A DNA stretch of 32,942 nucleotides from Acholeplasmataceae bacterium UBA6235 (GTDB lineage Bacteria > Bacillota_I > Bacilli_A > Acholeplasmatales > UBA5453): NCBI GenBank assembly GCA_002441525.1, contig DJWH01000080.1, forward strand, positions 1 through 32,942. Reading direction: 5' to 3'. Under the pieces are notes generated by a model. It had not been told where the DNA came from and did no database searches. It saw only the letters and a list, made by a program, of their open reading frames with translations. The translations under genes and the position numbers were made by a program. Of the stretch, positions 1-7,070 are shown piece after piece (position 1 is the stretch's first letter; every line of letters starts with the position of its first letter).

Positions 1-21
1 AAAGACGAACTTTCCTAGTAA

Positions 22-46
22 ATAAAAAAACCACTTCACTTGGCTT
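22..46 (-). terminator. Rho-independent terminator of the ABM-family gene
   Basis: Read on the minus strand, AAGCCA pairs with TGGTTT (one G-T wobble) around a 7-nt loop and runs into a T-rich tract. It begins directly after the stop codon of the minus-strand gene, so it should end that transcript. The stem is short, hence moderate confidence. Confidence 0.6.
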
Positions 47-364
47 TTATTTTGCATAAACGGTCGCAAGTTCAAAGTAAGTTTCTTTGGTTGACTCAAT
101 CACACCAGGCATCTCACCATGACCTTTGCCACCTTTGTGTAACGCTTTGTGTTCTTCTGAACCTTCCCATGCATAGAAAGCTTCTCGACTTTCCCAGTAT
201 ATTTGAATTCGAATTAGATCAAATTGCGGGTTCTTTTCATCGATCCATACTTCACGTTTGACGAAACCAGCGATGGTTTGTAAACGGAATGGTTGACTGA
301 AACGTTCTTGTAAAACCGCTTTTTGACCTTTTTCAACTTTTAAAACCCGTGCAATTATATACAT
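47..364 (-). CDS. Antibiotic biosynthesis monooxygenase (ABM) family protein, IsdG/HmoA-like
   Basis: Small single-domain protein of the dimeric ferredoxin-like alpha/beta-barrel (ABM) fold, which includes the heme-degrading enzymes IsdG, IsdI and HmoA. Visible similarity to IsdG covers the N-terminal strand (IIARVLKVEKG), the central EAFYAWEGSEEHKALHK segment and the C-terminal strand. The Trp and His matching IsdG W67 and H77 are W66 and H76 with the start chosen here. The Asn matching IsdG N7 appears to be Ala, so heme oxygenase activity is uncertain. An ATG at 370 is in frame, but the AAAGGAAG ribosome binding site abuts it. The ATG at 364 has a 6-nt spacing and is preferred (105 residues). 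It is the only minus-strand gene, divergent from the FNT gene. Family membership is solid; substrate is unknown. Confidence 0.8.
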   Translation of the reverse strand: MYIIARVLKVEKGQKAVLQERFSQPFRLQTIAGFVKREVWIDEKNPQFDLIRIQIYWESREAFYAWEGSEEHKALHKGGKGHGEMPGVIESTKETYFELATVYAK

Positions 365-481
365 AATCATCTTCCTTTCATCCCTATTTTAACAAAACCT
401 TTGAGTGGGTTAAAATGATATGGTAAGGATTCTATATTAGTGAAGATTCAATTATAAATAATTATATATAAGGAGTAAAAC

Positions 482-1102
482 ATGAAATCTATTTTTTTAA
501 AAGCGTTGTACGCAGGATTATTGATTGGTATTGCGGCAGTTGCCTATTTATCGGTAGATAATGCCTATTTAGGGTCACTACTATTTAGTTTCGGCCTCCT
601 CATGATTGTATCATCCGGGTATTATCTTTACACAGGCAAAGTCGGCTACTGGGTGAAGGAAAAGAACTATACGAAAGTCTTAGCGATGACCATTTTAGGT
701 AATTTGGTTGGGACATTCATCATTGGACTCATGGTTAGGTTGATGCAACTACCGATCATATCTAAAACCGAAGCTCTATTAGAAATCAAATTGGAAAATG
801 GACCACTTAAAGTACTCTTGTTATCCATCCTTTGTGGTGCGATGATGTATTTGGGTGTGGAAGGTTACCGTAAAGCAAAATTGGAAACTGCGAAAGTTCT
901 TTTTGTCATCTTTGCTGTGATGATCTTTATCTTGTCTAAATTTGAGCACAGCGTCGCGAATATGGCGTACGTCTTTATCGGTGGACAACTCACGCTTAAA
1001 ACGTTACTTTACTTAACCATTATGGTTATCGGTAATGGCATCGGTGCGATGTTGTTATGCAAAATAGATCATAGTATTGAAAAATTAGATCTCAAAGACT
1101 AA
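482..1102 (+). CDS. Formate/nitrite transporter (FNT) family protein, compact form
   Basis: Integral membrane protein of 206 residues with about six hydrophobic segments. It carries the FNT signatures: LGNLVGTF near residues 72-79, FEHSVANM at 154-161 (H156 corresponds to the central pore histidine of FocA/NirC-type channels) and GNGIG at 184-188. FNT channels pass formate, nitrite, lactate or hydrosulfide as pentamers; the substrate here cannot be read from sequence. It is shorter than the usual 250-280 residues, with trimmed loops and C-terminus but both conserved half-repeats present. The AGGAG at 471-475 is spaced 6 nt from the ATG. Monocistronic: a terminator follows. In a fermenter with an [FeFe] hydrogenase, export of formate or another weak acid is a reasonable inference. 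Confidence 0.85.
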   Translation: MKSIFLKALYAGLLIGIAAVAYLSVDNAYLGSLLFSFGLLMIVSSGYYLYTGKVGYWVKEKNYTKVLAMTILGNLVGTFIIGLMVRLMQLPIISKTEALLEIKLENGPLKVLLLSILCGAMMYLGVEGYRKAKLETAKVLFVIFAVMIFILSKFEHSVANMAYVFIGGQLTLKTLLYLTIMVIGNGIGAMLLCKIDHSIEKLDLKD

Positions 1103-1128
1103 AGCGACCTTTTGGTCACTTTTTTCTC
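1102..1128 (+). terminator. Rho-independent terminator after the FNT gene
   Basis: AAGCGACC pairs with GGTCACTT (one C-A mismatch) around a TTTT loop and is followed by TTTTTCTCTTTTT. It overlaps the stop codon region of the FNT gene and separates it from the DUF1538 unit. Confidence 0.75.
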
Positions 1129-1158
1129 TTTTTGGTTTTAAATAAACCCTTTTTCTAG

Positions 1159-1174
1159 TACACTTATAAGTGTA
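1159..1174 (+). promoter_or_regulatory. Perfect 16-bp palindrome (candidate operator) before the DUF1538 gene
   Basis: TACACTTATAAGTGTA is its own reverse complement over all 16 positions. It lies 5 nt upstream of the AGGAGGAGGG ribosome binding site (1179-1188) of the DUF1538 transporter gene. The centre contains a TATAAG that could serve as a -10 box, although I see no convincing -35 at 16-18 bp. No inverted T-tract follows, so it is not a terminator. A dimeric repressor site or a translation-controlling hairpin are both possible. I do not recognise it as a known operator. Confidence 0.5.
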
Positions 1175-1193
1175 ATGCAGGAGGAGGGATGAG

Positions 1194-2678
1194 ATGAAAT
1201 TTGCATTGTTATATGACAAAATCAAAGAATCAGCTGTTGCGATTTTGCCGGTATCAGCCATCATCCTCATCATCAGTCTTTCCATCGGCGTTGATACTGA
1301 TGACATCCTTCATTTCGCCATTGGGGTGGTATTACTGATCCTCGGATTAGCCATCTTTCAAATTGGGGCGTTCGCCTCGATGGTGTCGATTGCTGAAGAC
1401 ATTGGTATTTATATCACCAAGCGTAAAAAACTGGGTCTATTCATCGTAATTGCCTTTTTGGTAGGGTTCATGATTACCATCGCAGAACCAGCATTGTGGG
1501 TATTGGGCGATCAGTTTAAAGCGGTTATCCCACAAACTGTGTTGATATTCACGGTTGCGATTGGTGTTGGATTCTTCTTGATTTTGGCATTGGTTCGTAT
1601 ATTATTTCAAGTGCCTTTAAGGGCATTGTTCATAGGGTCATACGGGGTATTATTCATCATCGCGATTGCGGTCTCGATGAGCAGTCCTGACTTTATCCCC
1701 ATCGCGTTTGATTCTGGTGGGGTAACCACTGGTCCCATGGCGGTGCCATTCATCATGGCTTTGGGTTTTGGTATATCCCATGCCCGTGGTGACCGTGCAT
1801 CGGAATTGGATGCCTTTGGGTTGATTGGGATTGCTTCGATTGGCCCAATCTTGAGTGTGTTGATTTTAGGGTTGTTCTATCAACCAAGCGCGCCAATGGT
1901 GGATACCAGTTCAACCTTGCTCGATTATTTCTTAAGCAATTTAATTCAAATGGCGATTGCGATATTGCCGTTTATACTGTTTTTCGTCGTATTTCAATTG
2001 GTGGCTTTCAAGTTATCAAAAAACCGCGTAATCAAGATTTTTGTGGCTTTCTTCTATACGTATATCGGCTTGGTTTTGTTTCTGACTGGAGCCAATGGTG
2101 GACTCGTGAATATTGGCGGGTACATCGGTGCTTATTTCGCAGAAAATTTAGTCATGTTTTTAATACCAATCGGAATGGTTTTTGGCTTCATGGTGGTTTC
2201 AGCCGAACCATCGGTTGTCGCGCTCAATCACCAAGTTGAAGAAGTATCTGCGGGTGCGATTAGTCGTAAATTGATGATGATTGCGTTGTCTTCAGGGGTA
2301 GCGTTGGCCATTGGATTCGCATTATTAAGGGTGGTTACAGGCATCAGCATATGGTGGATCATTCTACCGGGTTATGTGATAGCTTTATCTTTAACATTTG
2401 TGTCACCACCGATCTTTTCTTACATTGCATTTGATTCTGGTGGGGCCGTTTCTGGTGCCATGACTTCCGCATTTCTAATGCCACTGGCTTTAGGGGCATC
2501 TAGCGCTATTGAAGGGTCAAACCCTCTAACCGATGCGTTCGGTTTGGTCGCGTTGGTTGCCTTAGCACCACTCATTACCATCCAAATATTAGGGATCATT
2601 GCGAAGCGAAAGACAGCCCATCGTGTGGTTGTATCCGTGGAAGATGAAATCATCGATTTGAAAGGAGAACGTTCATGA
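1194..2678 (+). CDS. DUF1538 domain-containing transporter (tandem DUF1538)
   Basis: Polytopic membrane protein of 494 residues made of two homologous halves. Each half carries the DUF1538 hallmark FDSGG loop: FDSGGVTTGPM near residues 177-187 and FDSGGAVSGAM near 413-423. Each half also has an AEP loop (AEPALWVLG near 101 and SAEPSVVAL near 341) and a DAFGLIGIAS / DAFGLVALVA segment. The internal two-fold repeat resembles inverted-repeat secondary transporters. DUF1538 proteins have been linked to cation (Na+/K+)-dependent pH or salt homeostasis (UmpAB-type), but the cargo here is inference. The start has an excellent AGGAGGAGGG site. The stop overlaps the ATG of the next gene (ATGA), and both downstream P-II-like genes appear co-transcribed, suggesting direct control of the transporter. 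Confidence 0.85.
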   Translation: MKFALLYDKIKESAVAILPVSAIILIISLSIGVDTDDILHFAIGVVLLILGLAIFQIGAFASMVSIAEDIGIYITKRKKLGLFIVIAFLVGFMITIAEPALWVLGDQFKAVIPQTVLIFTVAIGVGFFLILALVRILFQVPLRALFIGSYGVLFIIAIAVSMSSPDFIPIAFDSGGVTTGPMAVPFIMALGFGISHARGDRASELDAFGLIGIASIGPILSVLILGLFYQPSAPMVDTSSTLLDYFLSNLIQMAIAILPFILFFVVFQLVAFKLSKNRVIKIFVAFFYTYIGLVLFLTGANGGLVNIGGYIGAYFAENLVMFLIPIGMVFGFMVVSAEPSVVALNHQVEEVSAGAISRKLMMIALSSGVALAIGFALLRVVTGISIWWIILPGYVIALSLTFVSPPIFSYIAFDSGGAVSGAMTSAFLMPLALGASSAIEGSNPLTDAFGLVALVALAPLITIQILGIIAKRKTAHRVVVSVEDEIIDLKGERS

Positions 2679-2998
2679 AACTACTCATTACCATCGTTGC
2701 CAAAGGTAAAGCCGATGCGGTAGCGAAAATCATTCATCAAGGGATGATTCATTTTCAAACCACCATGTTGGGTGTGGGCACAGCCCCAAGTGAAATCATC
2801 GACATCTTATGTATGGGTAATCCCGACAAAGAAGTCTTGTTTTCAATGATTGATGATCAAGACGTTAATCCAATTTTCGATGATTTAAATGAGACATTGG
2901 ATTTCACAAATTCACACATTGGGGTAGCTTTTACCGTCGATGTCGATTCAATTGGGAAATTGGGTTATGATTTCCTATACCAAATGGAGGGGGAATAA
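2675..2998 (+). CDS. P-II-like protein (first of pair) in the DUF1538 unit
   Basis: Soluble protein of 107 residues with a beta-alpha-beta pattern of the ferredoxin-like GlnB/P-II fold (MKLLITIVAKGKADAVAKII at the N-terminus, followed by MLGVGTAP). It lacks the classical T-loop tyrosine and the PROSITE P-II signatures, so it belongs to the divergent P-II-like group rather than the nitrogen regulators. The start overlaps the DUF1538 stop by 4 nt and has a GGAG site within the transporter gene. P-II proteins commonly bind a cognate membrane transporter and gate it in response to nucleotides; that role here is inferred from context. The ligand cannot be predicted. Confidence 0.65.
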   Translation: MKLLITIVAKGKADAVAKIIHQGMIHFQTTMLGVGTAPSEIIDILCMGNPDKEVLFSMIDDQDVNPIFDDLNETLDFTNSHIGVAFTVDVDSIGKLGYDFLYQMEGE

Positions 2999-3000
2999 GT

Positions 3001-3336
3001 ATGATGGAAGCACAATCGGTGATTCTATTCATCTGTAATCATGGTTATGCCTATGATGCCATGGCAGAAGCGAGAAAAGCGGGTGCCCGTGGGGGAACCA
3101 TCATCCATGGCAGAAGTAGCGTGTCTACAGAAAAACAAAAATTCTTTGGGATTACCATTCATTCTGAAAAAGATATTTTGATGGTCGTATGCAAAGAAAC
3201 ACAAAAAAATGATTTAATGAGAGCTATGACTTCAAAGTATGGGGTAAGTACCCAAGCCAGAGGTTTGTGTTTCTCGATGAAAGTTGAAGATTCGATTGGA
3301 TTTAGTTTCGAACCCTTAGACTTCAAGGTAGAATAA
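3001..3336 (+). CDS. P-II family protein (second of pair) in the DUF1538 unit
   Basis: Protein of 111 residues closer to P-II than its upstream neighbour. It has KAGARGGTIIHGRSS at about residues 26-40, the counterpart of the GARGGT..GRG loop of P-II-like proteins. This is followed by FFGITIHSEKDILMVV, matching the conserved EKD(I/V) strand next to the P-II nucleotide site. It starts 2 nt after the preceding stop, preceded by GGAGGGGG. ATGs at 3001 and 3004 are both usable. Together with the first P-II-like protein it probably forms a homo- or hetero-trimer that senses a nucleotide or ion and controls the DUF1538 transporter. That is inference from operon structure. After the stop there is only a weak GACCC/GGGTC inverted repeat (3341-3364) with no T-tract. 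Confidence 0.7.
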   Translation: MMEAQSVILFICNHGYAYDAMAEARKAGARGGTIIHGRSSVSTEKQKFFGITIHSEKDILMVVCKETQKNDLMRAMTSKYGVSTQARGLCFSMKVEDSIGFSFEPLDFKVE

Positions 3337-3389
3337 AGAAGACCCCCTACCTCAATTTTGGGTCGAACTAAAGAAAGGTTTATACAATT

Positions 3390-4397
3390 ATGTCAACATT
3401 GTGGTTTGCAATCAACGCCATTATGCCGATTGTCCTATTGATCGTTCTCGGTTATGGGTTGATGCGGGTCCATTTTTTCGATGAGAAATTCTTGAAAATG
3501 GCGAATCGATTTGTGTTTTTTATTGCCTTGCCTGTTTTATTAGCGAAGAATATTTATGATGTTAGGTCGATTGATCAAATTGAGTTTGGCATTGTGATGA
3601 TTGCTCTTGTAGGGATATTCTTATTGTTTTTAATCGGTTTAGGTATTGTGATTTGGTTGGTCCCTAAGGATGAACGAAAAGGTGTGGTCTTACAGTGTTT
3701 GTTTAGATCCAATTTCGCCATCATTGGTTTGCCTCTCGCAACCTCATTGGGCGGGGGAGAAGCCGCTGCGCTGGTTTCCATTTTAGCGGCCTTTACCATT
3801 CCATTGTTCAATATTCTAGCTGTATTGTCCTTAACCATGTTCAACAAAGAACACGGCAACCTATCCTTCAAAAAAGTAGCCAAAGACGTGGTGAAAAACC
3901 CACTGATCATTGGTGTTGTTGTGGGCTCAATATTACTCATCATTCGTGAATTTATACCTAAAGTGGATGGCGAATTGGTTTTCTCTATCAAAGCGGATTT
4001 ACCATTCGTATATCAAGGCGTGAAGTATGTCGCGGACATTGCATCCCCACTAGCCCTCATCGTATTGGGGGGACAGTTTAAGTTTAAAGCCCTCGCTAGT
4101 ATGATGCGTGAAGTTTCTATTGGGGTGATTGGACGTCTCATATTCGCCCCTGTTTTAGGCTTCTCACTCATTTATTTAGTGGATGCGATCTTCCCTGGTT
4201 TTGAAATGAAAAGCAGCTATTTTGCAGGCATGATTGCGTTATTCGCTTCCCCTGTTGCGGTATCCTCAGCGGTCATGGCTTCTGAGATGAAAGCCGACGA
4301 ATCACTGGCAGCCCAATTGGTCGTTTGGACCTCCTTATTTTCGGTGTTTACCATCTTTGGTATTGTCGTTGTTCTAAGAAGTATCGGACTCATTTAA
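3390..4397 (+). CDS. AEC (auxin efflux carrier) family transporter
   Basis: Membrane protein of 335 residues with about ten transmembrane segments in two half-repeats. It is typical of the AEC family, which includes malate permease MleP and other carboxylate carriers. Visible family features are the N-terminal IMPIVLLIVLGYGLMR segment, FFIALPVLLAKNIYD, and the second-half repeat with ASPLALIVLGGQF and ASPVAVSSAVMASEM. The loop FRSNFAIIGLPLA (about 106-118) is the conserved FRNxxFLGxPL-like region of the first half. The ribosome binding site AAAGAAAGG is about 11 nt upstream. A strong terminator follows, so the gene either has its own weak promoter in 3337-3389 or reads through from the P-II gene. 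Substrate unknown; a dicarboxylate or other organic acid is plausible. Confidence 0.85.
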   Translation: MSTLWFAINAIMPIVLLIVLGYGLMRVHFFDEKFLKMANRFVFFIALPVLLAKNIYDVRSIDQIEFGIVMIALVGIFLLFLIGLGIVIWLVPKDERKGVVLQCLFRSNFAIIGLPLATSLGGGEAAALVSILAAFTIPLFNILAVLSLTMFNKEHGNLSFKKVAKDVVKNPLIIGVVVGSILLIIREFIPKVDGELVFSIKADLPFVYQGVKYVADIASPLALIVLGGQFKFKALASMMREVSIGVIGRLIFAPVLGFSLIYLVDAIFPGFEMKSSYFAGMIALFASPVAVSSAVMASEMKADESLAAQLVVWTSLFSVFTIFGIVVVLRSIGLI

Positions 4398-4400
4398 TCC

Positions 4401-4440
4401 AACACGATTCTCTTTCAAAAGGGAATCGTGTTTTTATTTT
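4401..4440 (+). terminator. Rho-independent terminator after the AEC gene
   Basis: A perfect 10-bp stem AACACGATTC / GAATCGTGTT with a 12-nt loop is followed by TTTATTTT. It sits 4 nt after the AEC stop codon. Confidence 0.9.
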
Positions 4441-4456
4441 GATAATCGTCAAGAAT

Positions 4457-4486
4457 TTGTAAAGTCTGTGTTAAAATAAATACAGT
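4457..4486 (+). promoter_or_regulatory. Possible promoter of the VTC/DUF4956 operon
   Basis: TTGTAA (4457-4462) and TACAGT (4481-4486) are separated by 18 bp, each matching four of six consensus positions. It lies between a strong terminator and the first gene of the operon, where a promoter is needed. The boxes themselves are weak. Confidence 0.35.
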
Positions 4487-4509
4487 ATGAATTACAGAGG
4501 TTTTATCGT

Positions 4510-5226
4510 ATGTCATTAGGCCAATCGTTTAATCGATTTGAAAAAAAATATTTGGTGACCAAAGCAGAAAAAGACGAACTCGTCGGTTTTTTATCACAGT
4601 ATTTAACCTTTGACGACTATTCAAAAGACGATTATTACACCATCTATAACATTTATTACGATACGGTCGATCAAAATATCATTAGACAATCTGTAGATAA
4701 ACCGCCTTATAAAGCCAAATTGAGACTAAGAAGTTATACCTGTCCTGTTCAACCGACCGATTTGGTATTCTTAGAAATCAAAAAGAAAATCGATGGTAAA
4801 GTGACTAAGAGACGGCTCATCATGACCTATGAAGAAGCCAATCGGTTCGTCATGAAGGGGATTAAACCACAGGTGTCTGATTATATGTCTAATCAGGTGC
4901 TGAATGAAATTGACTATTATTTGAAATGTAATCGAGTTCAACCGAACTATTACATCGCCTATGAACGTCGAGCGATGGCCGATGCACAAAACCTACTGAG
5001 AGTGACCATCGATAGACGTATCGATATACGCCGTGAAGATGTCAGTTTCTTATTGAGTGGTGGACAGTCGTTGTTACCGAAGGATCACTACTTAATTGAA
5101 ATCAAATCCGGTGAAAATTTCCCGGTATGGTTGGCACACAAATTATCACAAATGAATTTATTTGCGAGAAGCTTTTCTAAATATGGGGAAGCGTATCGTA
5201 TCAGTATACAAGGAGAAGAATTATAA
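4510..5226 (+). CDS. Polyphosphate polymerase (VTC) domain-containing protein
   Basis: Cytosolic protein of 238 residues with the VTC fold, a triphosphate-tunnel-like barrel lined with basic and acidic residues. Visible conserved elements are FEKKYLV (10-16), YYDT (49-52), KAKLRLRSY (68-76), FLEIKKK (87-93), YERRAM (151-156), RVTIDRRI (164-171), LIEIKSG (195-201) and FSKY (222-225). In eukaryotes the VTC4 domain makes polyphosphate from ATP. Bacterial stand-alone VTC proteins are commonly paired with a DUF4956 membrane protein, as here, and polymerase activity is assumed rather than shown for most. The ribosome binding site AGAGG lies 9 nt before the ATG. The stop overlaps the start of the DUF4956 gene by 1 nt, so the two products are probably made together. 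Confidence 0.85.
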   Translation: MSLGQSFNRFEKKYLVTKAEKDELVGFLSQYLTFDDYSKDDYYTIYNIYYDTVDQNIIRQSVDKPPYKAKLRLRSYTCPVQPTDLVFLEIKKKIDGKVTKRRLIMTYEEANRFVMKGIKPQVSDYMSNQVLNEIDYYLKCNRVQPNYYIAYERRAMADAQNLLRVTIDRRIDIRREDVSFLLSGGQSLLPKDHYLIEIKSGENFPVWLAHKLSQMNLFARSFSKYGEAYRISIQGEEL

Positions 5227-5906
5227 TGGAAAACTTTTTAAAATTACCGATGACAAATATCACTTATACCACCGTCATCATTGTCTTGGTGGTTACCACT
5301 GTTTTGGGGATGTTACTATCCTTAGCACTTGCTTATATTCGCCGTAAAGAAGGCTATGACCGTTCATTTGTGGTTACGTTGATGTTGTTACCACTCATCA
5401 TTTCAATCATCATTATGTTGGTTTCGGATAACGTTGCGAGAGCGTTCAGTTTAGCTGGTGTATTCACCCTAGTACGTTTTAGAACCACCATCAGCGATAC
5501 CAAAGACATCACCTTTGTATTTTCAACCGTCGCGATTGGTTTAGCGACTGGGATGGGGTATATCGGATACGCTTTAATCATCACAGCCTTCATCATCGCG
5601 TTGTTATTATTCATCCATTTTGTAAAATTAGATGAAATCAAAGACAACCATGCGAAACTCAAAATTGTGGTACCTGAAAGTCTAAATTATGTCGGTGCAT
5701 TTGAACCCGTATTGAACAATTATTGTATGTATGCGAAACTCAAAAAAGTCAAGACGACCGATTTTGGTACCACATTCGAACTTACCTATTTGATCAATAT
5801 GAAGAATGGTATCAACCAAAAACTATTCATCGATGATTTAAGGGTCATCAATGGCAATTTAAACATCATATTGACTCAGGAGTATTTAGAAAGAACCGTC
5901 GAATAA
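5226..5906 (+). CDS. DUF4956 domain-containing membrane protein
   Basis: Protein of 226 residues with three or four transmembrane helices in the first 130 residues and a soluble C-terminal domain (about 135-226). The family hallmark FSLAGVFTLVRFRT (residues 74-87) followed by DTKDI is present, an Arg-rich loop between membrane segments. DUF4956 genes are regularly adjacent to VTC-domain genes. The pair is thought to couple polyphosphate (or another phosphate polymer) synthesis to the membrane, possibly by moving the chain through it; this is inference. It starts on the last base of the VTC stop (TAATG) with AGGAGAAG as ribosome binding site. A C-terminal ACT-like beta-alpha-beta look is possible but uncertain. 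Confidence 0.85.
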   Translation: MENFLKLPMTNITYTTVIIVLVVTTVLGMLLSLALAYIRRKEGYDRSFVVTLMLLPLIISIIIMLVSDNVARAFSLAGVFTLVRFRTTISDTKDITFVFSTVAIGLATGMGYIGYALIITAFIIALLLFIHFVKLDEIKDNHAKLKIVVPESLNYVGAFEPVLNNYCMYAKLKKVKTTDFGTTFELTYLINMKNGINQKLFIDDLRVINGNLNIILTQEYLERTVE

Positions 5907-5912
5907 TTTACC

Positions 5913-6344
5913 ATGAAATCCTTTCAATACCGCATTTCGATTGAAATCGAATTACCACGTCAAACGGTCGTTGAAAACTTATTTGACTACGATCAGTTTG
6001 TCAATTATCAAGAACCACCGCTACAGTCATATGCCTTAAAACAAGGTCAATATTTACAGCCAGGTGCCATTGTGGATTTGGTTTATCTGTATAAAAAACA
6101 AGAGATTCATATGGCAGAAATCACCGTAGAATGTGATTTGCCTAACAGCATTCATCAATTATTCATCTTAGGTGAAGTGAAGAACAAGTGCATATCTCAT
6201 TTCGTAGATACGAAAAAAGGGACACTTTGGACGATGGACGTGACCTTCCAATTCCCCAAAGACGATGGTCAAGACAAACTCGAATACATGAAGAAAACCG
6301 AAGAAGACATGGTTACTTTTAAACATTACGTGGAGAATTTATGA
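5913..6344 (+). CDS. SRPBCC/START-like protein, unknown ligand
   Basis: Protein of 143 residues that reads as an SRPBCC (Bet v1/START-like) helix-grip domain. It opens with a beta-strand (FQYRISIEIELPR), then a helix V..N.FDYDQFVNYQEPP, then alternating strands and a C-terminal amphipathic helix (KLEYMKKTEEDMVTFKHYVENL is helical in pattern). No signal peptide. It begins 6 nt after the DUF4956 stop with no clear Shine-Dalgarno, so translation is probably coupled. Its ATGA overlap with the GNAT gene places it in the VTC operon. SRPBCC proteins bind hydrophobic ligands in a cavity; nothing identifies the ligand. The family call rests on secondary-structure pattern, not on a diagnostic motif. 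Confidence 0.55.
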   Translation: MKSFQYRISIEIELPRQTVVENLFDYDQFVNYQEPPLQSYALKQGQYLQPGAIVDLVYLYKKQEIHMAEITVECDLPNSIHQLFILGEVKNKCISHFVDTKKGTLWTMDVTFQFPKDDGQDKLEYMKKTEEDMVTFKHYVENL

Positions 6345-6829
6345 TCCGATTAGCAACTAGACAAGACATAACAGCCATCCAAGCCATTTATAAAGATGGA
6401 CGCACACTTATCGCTTCCTATGGTTCACCGCAGTGGCAAAACAACCACCCCGTGGTTGAAATCACTTACGCCGATATCGCACAAAAAGCACTCTATGTGT
6501 ATGAGGATACAGAAATCTTAGGGGTCATGACCGTATTTGATTATGAACCTACCTATGATGTGATTGAAGGGGCATGGCTGTCCGATTTGCCTTATAAAGT
6601 CATTCACCGTATCGCAACCAAAGCAGGTCACTATGGTAAAGGTATTTCAGCTTCATTGATTGATTATGTGTTTACCGGTTTACAGGCAAAAAGCATTCGC
6701 ATCGATACCCATGAACTGAATGTGCCGATGCAAAACTTACTCAAGAAGATGGATTTCACCTATTGTGGGAAAATCTACCTCAATCAAACCACCGACAGGA
6801 TGCGTTTGGCTTATCAAAAAGACAAATAA
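6341..6829 (+). CDS. GNAT family N-acetyltransferase
   Basis: Protein of 162 residues with the GNAT fold. It has N-terminal IRLATRQDITAIQAIY (strand 1/helix 1), a central strand ILGVMTVFDYEP, the acetyl-CoA pyrophosphate loop GHYGKGISASLIDYV (about residues 96-110, a variant of the Q/RxxGxG/A motif), and the C-terminal helix N..MQNLLKKMDFTYCG typical of the family. The start overlaps the preceding stop (ATGA). It uses acetyl-CoA to modify an amine; the acceptor cannot be predicted. It is the last gene of the VTC-DUF4956-SRPBCC-GNAT group. Its end is followed within 15 nt by the tRNA-Val promoter, with no obvious terminator between, so read-through into the tRNA is possible. Confidence 0.85.
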   Translation: MIRLATRQDITAIQAIYKDGRTLIASYGSPQWQNNHPVVEITYADIAQKALYVYEDTEILGVMTVFDYEPTYDVIEGAWLSDLPYKVIHRIATKAGHYGKGISASLIDYVFTGLQAKSIRIDTHELNVPMQNLLKKMDFTYCGKIYLNQTTDRMRLAYQKDK

Positions 6830-6841
6830 TCAAAAAAGTCT

Positions 6842-6869
6842 TTGACAAATGAATCATATTCATTATAAT
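6842..6869 (+). promoter_or_regulatory. Sigma-A-type promoter of tRNA-Val
   Basis: TTGACA (6842-6847) and TATAAT (6864-6869) match both consensus boxes perfectly with a 16-bp spacer. The predicted start lies a few bases before the tRNA 5' end. Confidence 0.85.
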
Positions 6870-6880
6870 AGATTATGCGT

Positions 6881-6955
6881 GGAGGCTTAGCTCAGCGGGA
6901 GAGCACTTGCTTGACGTGCAAGGGGTCATGGGTTCAATCCCCTTAGCCTCCACCA
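6881..6955 (+). tRNA. tRNA-Val (anticodon GAC), CCA encoded
   Basis: Cloverleaf: acceptor GGAGGCT/AGCCTCC, D-stem GCTC/GAGC, anticodon stem CTTGC/GCAAG with loop TTGACGT (anticodon GAC, reading GUC and GUU), variable loop GGGTC, T-arm ATGGG-TTCAATC-CCCTT, discriminator A and encoded CCA. The T-stem has one T-T mismatch at its second pair. All other stems are complete. It has its own consensus promoter and terminator. Confidence 0.93.
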
Positions 6956-6970
6956 TTCATCAAGAAAAAT

Positions 6971-7006
6971 ACCACTTTACAGTTGATTCTGTTGAGTGGT
7001 TTTTTG
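6971..7006 (+). terminator. Rho-independent terminator of tRNA-Val
   Basis: ACCACT pairs with AGTGGT and, across a TT/TG internal bulge, ACAG with CTGT; the stem is followed by TTTTTT. It lies 15 nt after the tRNA CCA end. Confidence 0.85.
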
Positions 7007-7070
7007 TTATATTAATTATATTTACACACGTGAATTATGGTGTTAATATGTAATCATAACCATTTAAATG

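Noticed and set aside
3341..3364. GACCC/GGGTC inverted repeat between the P-II-like and AEC genes
   Set aside because: A five-pair stem with a 14-nt loop and no T-tract is not a convincing terminator. It may be incidental.
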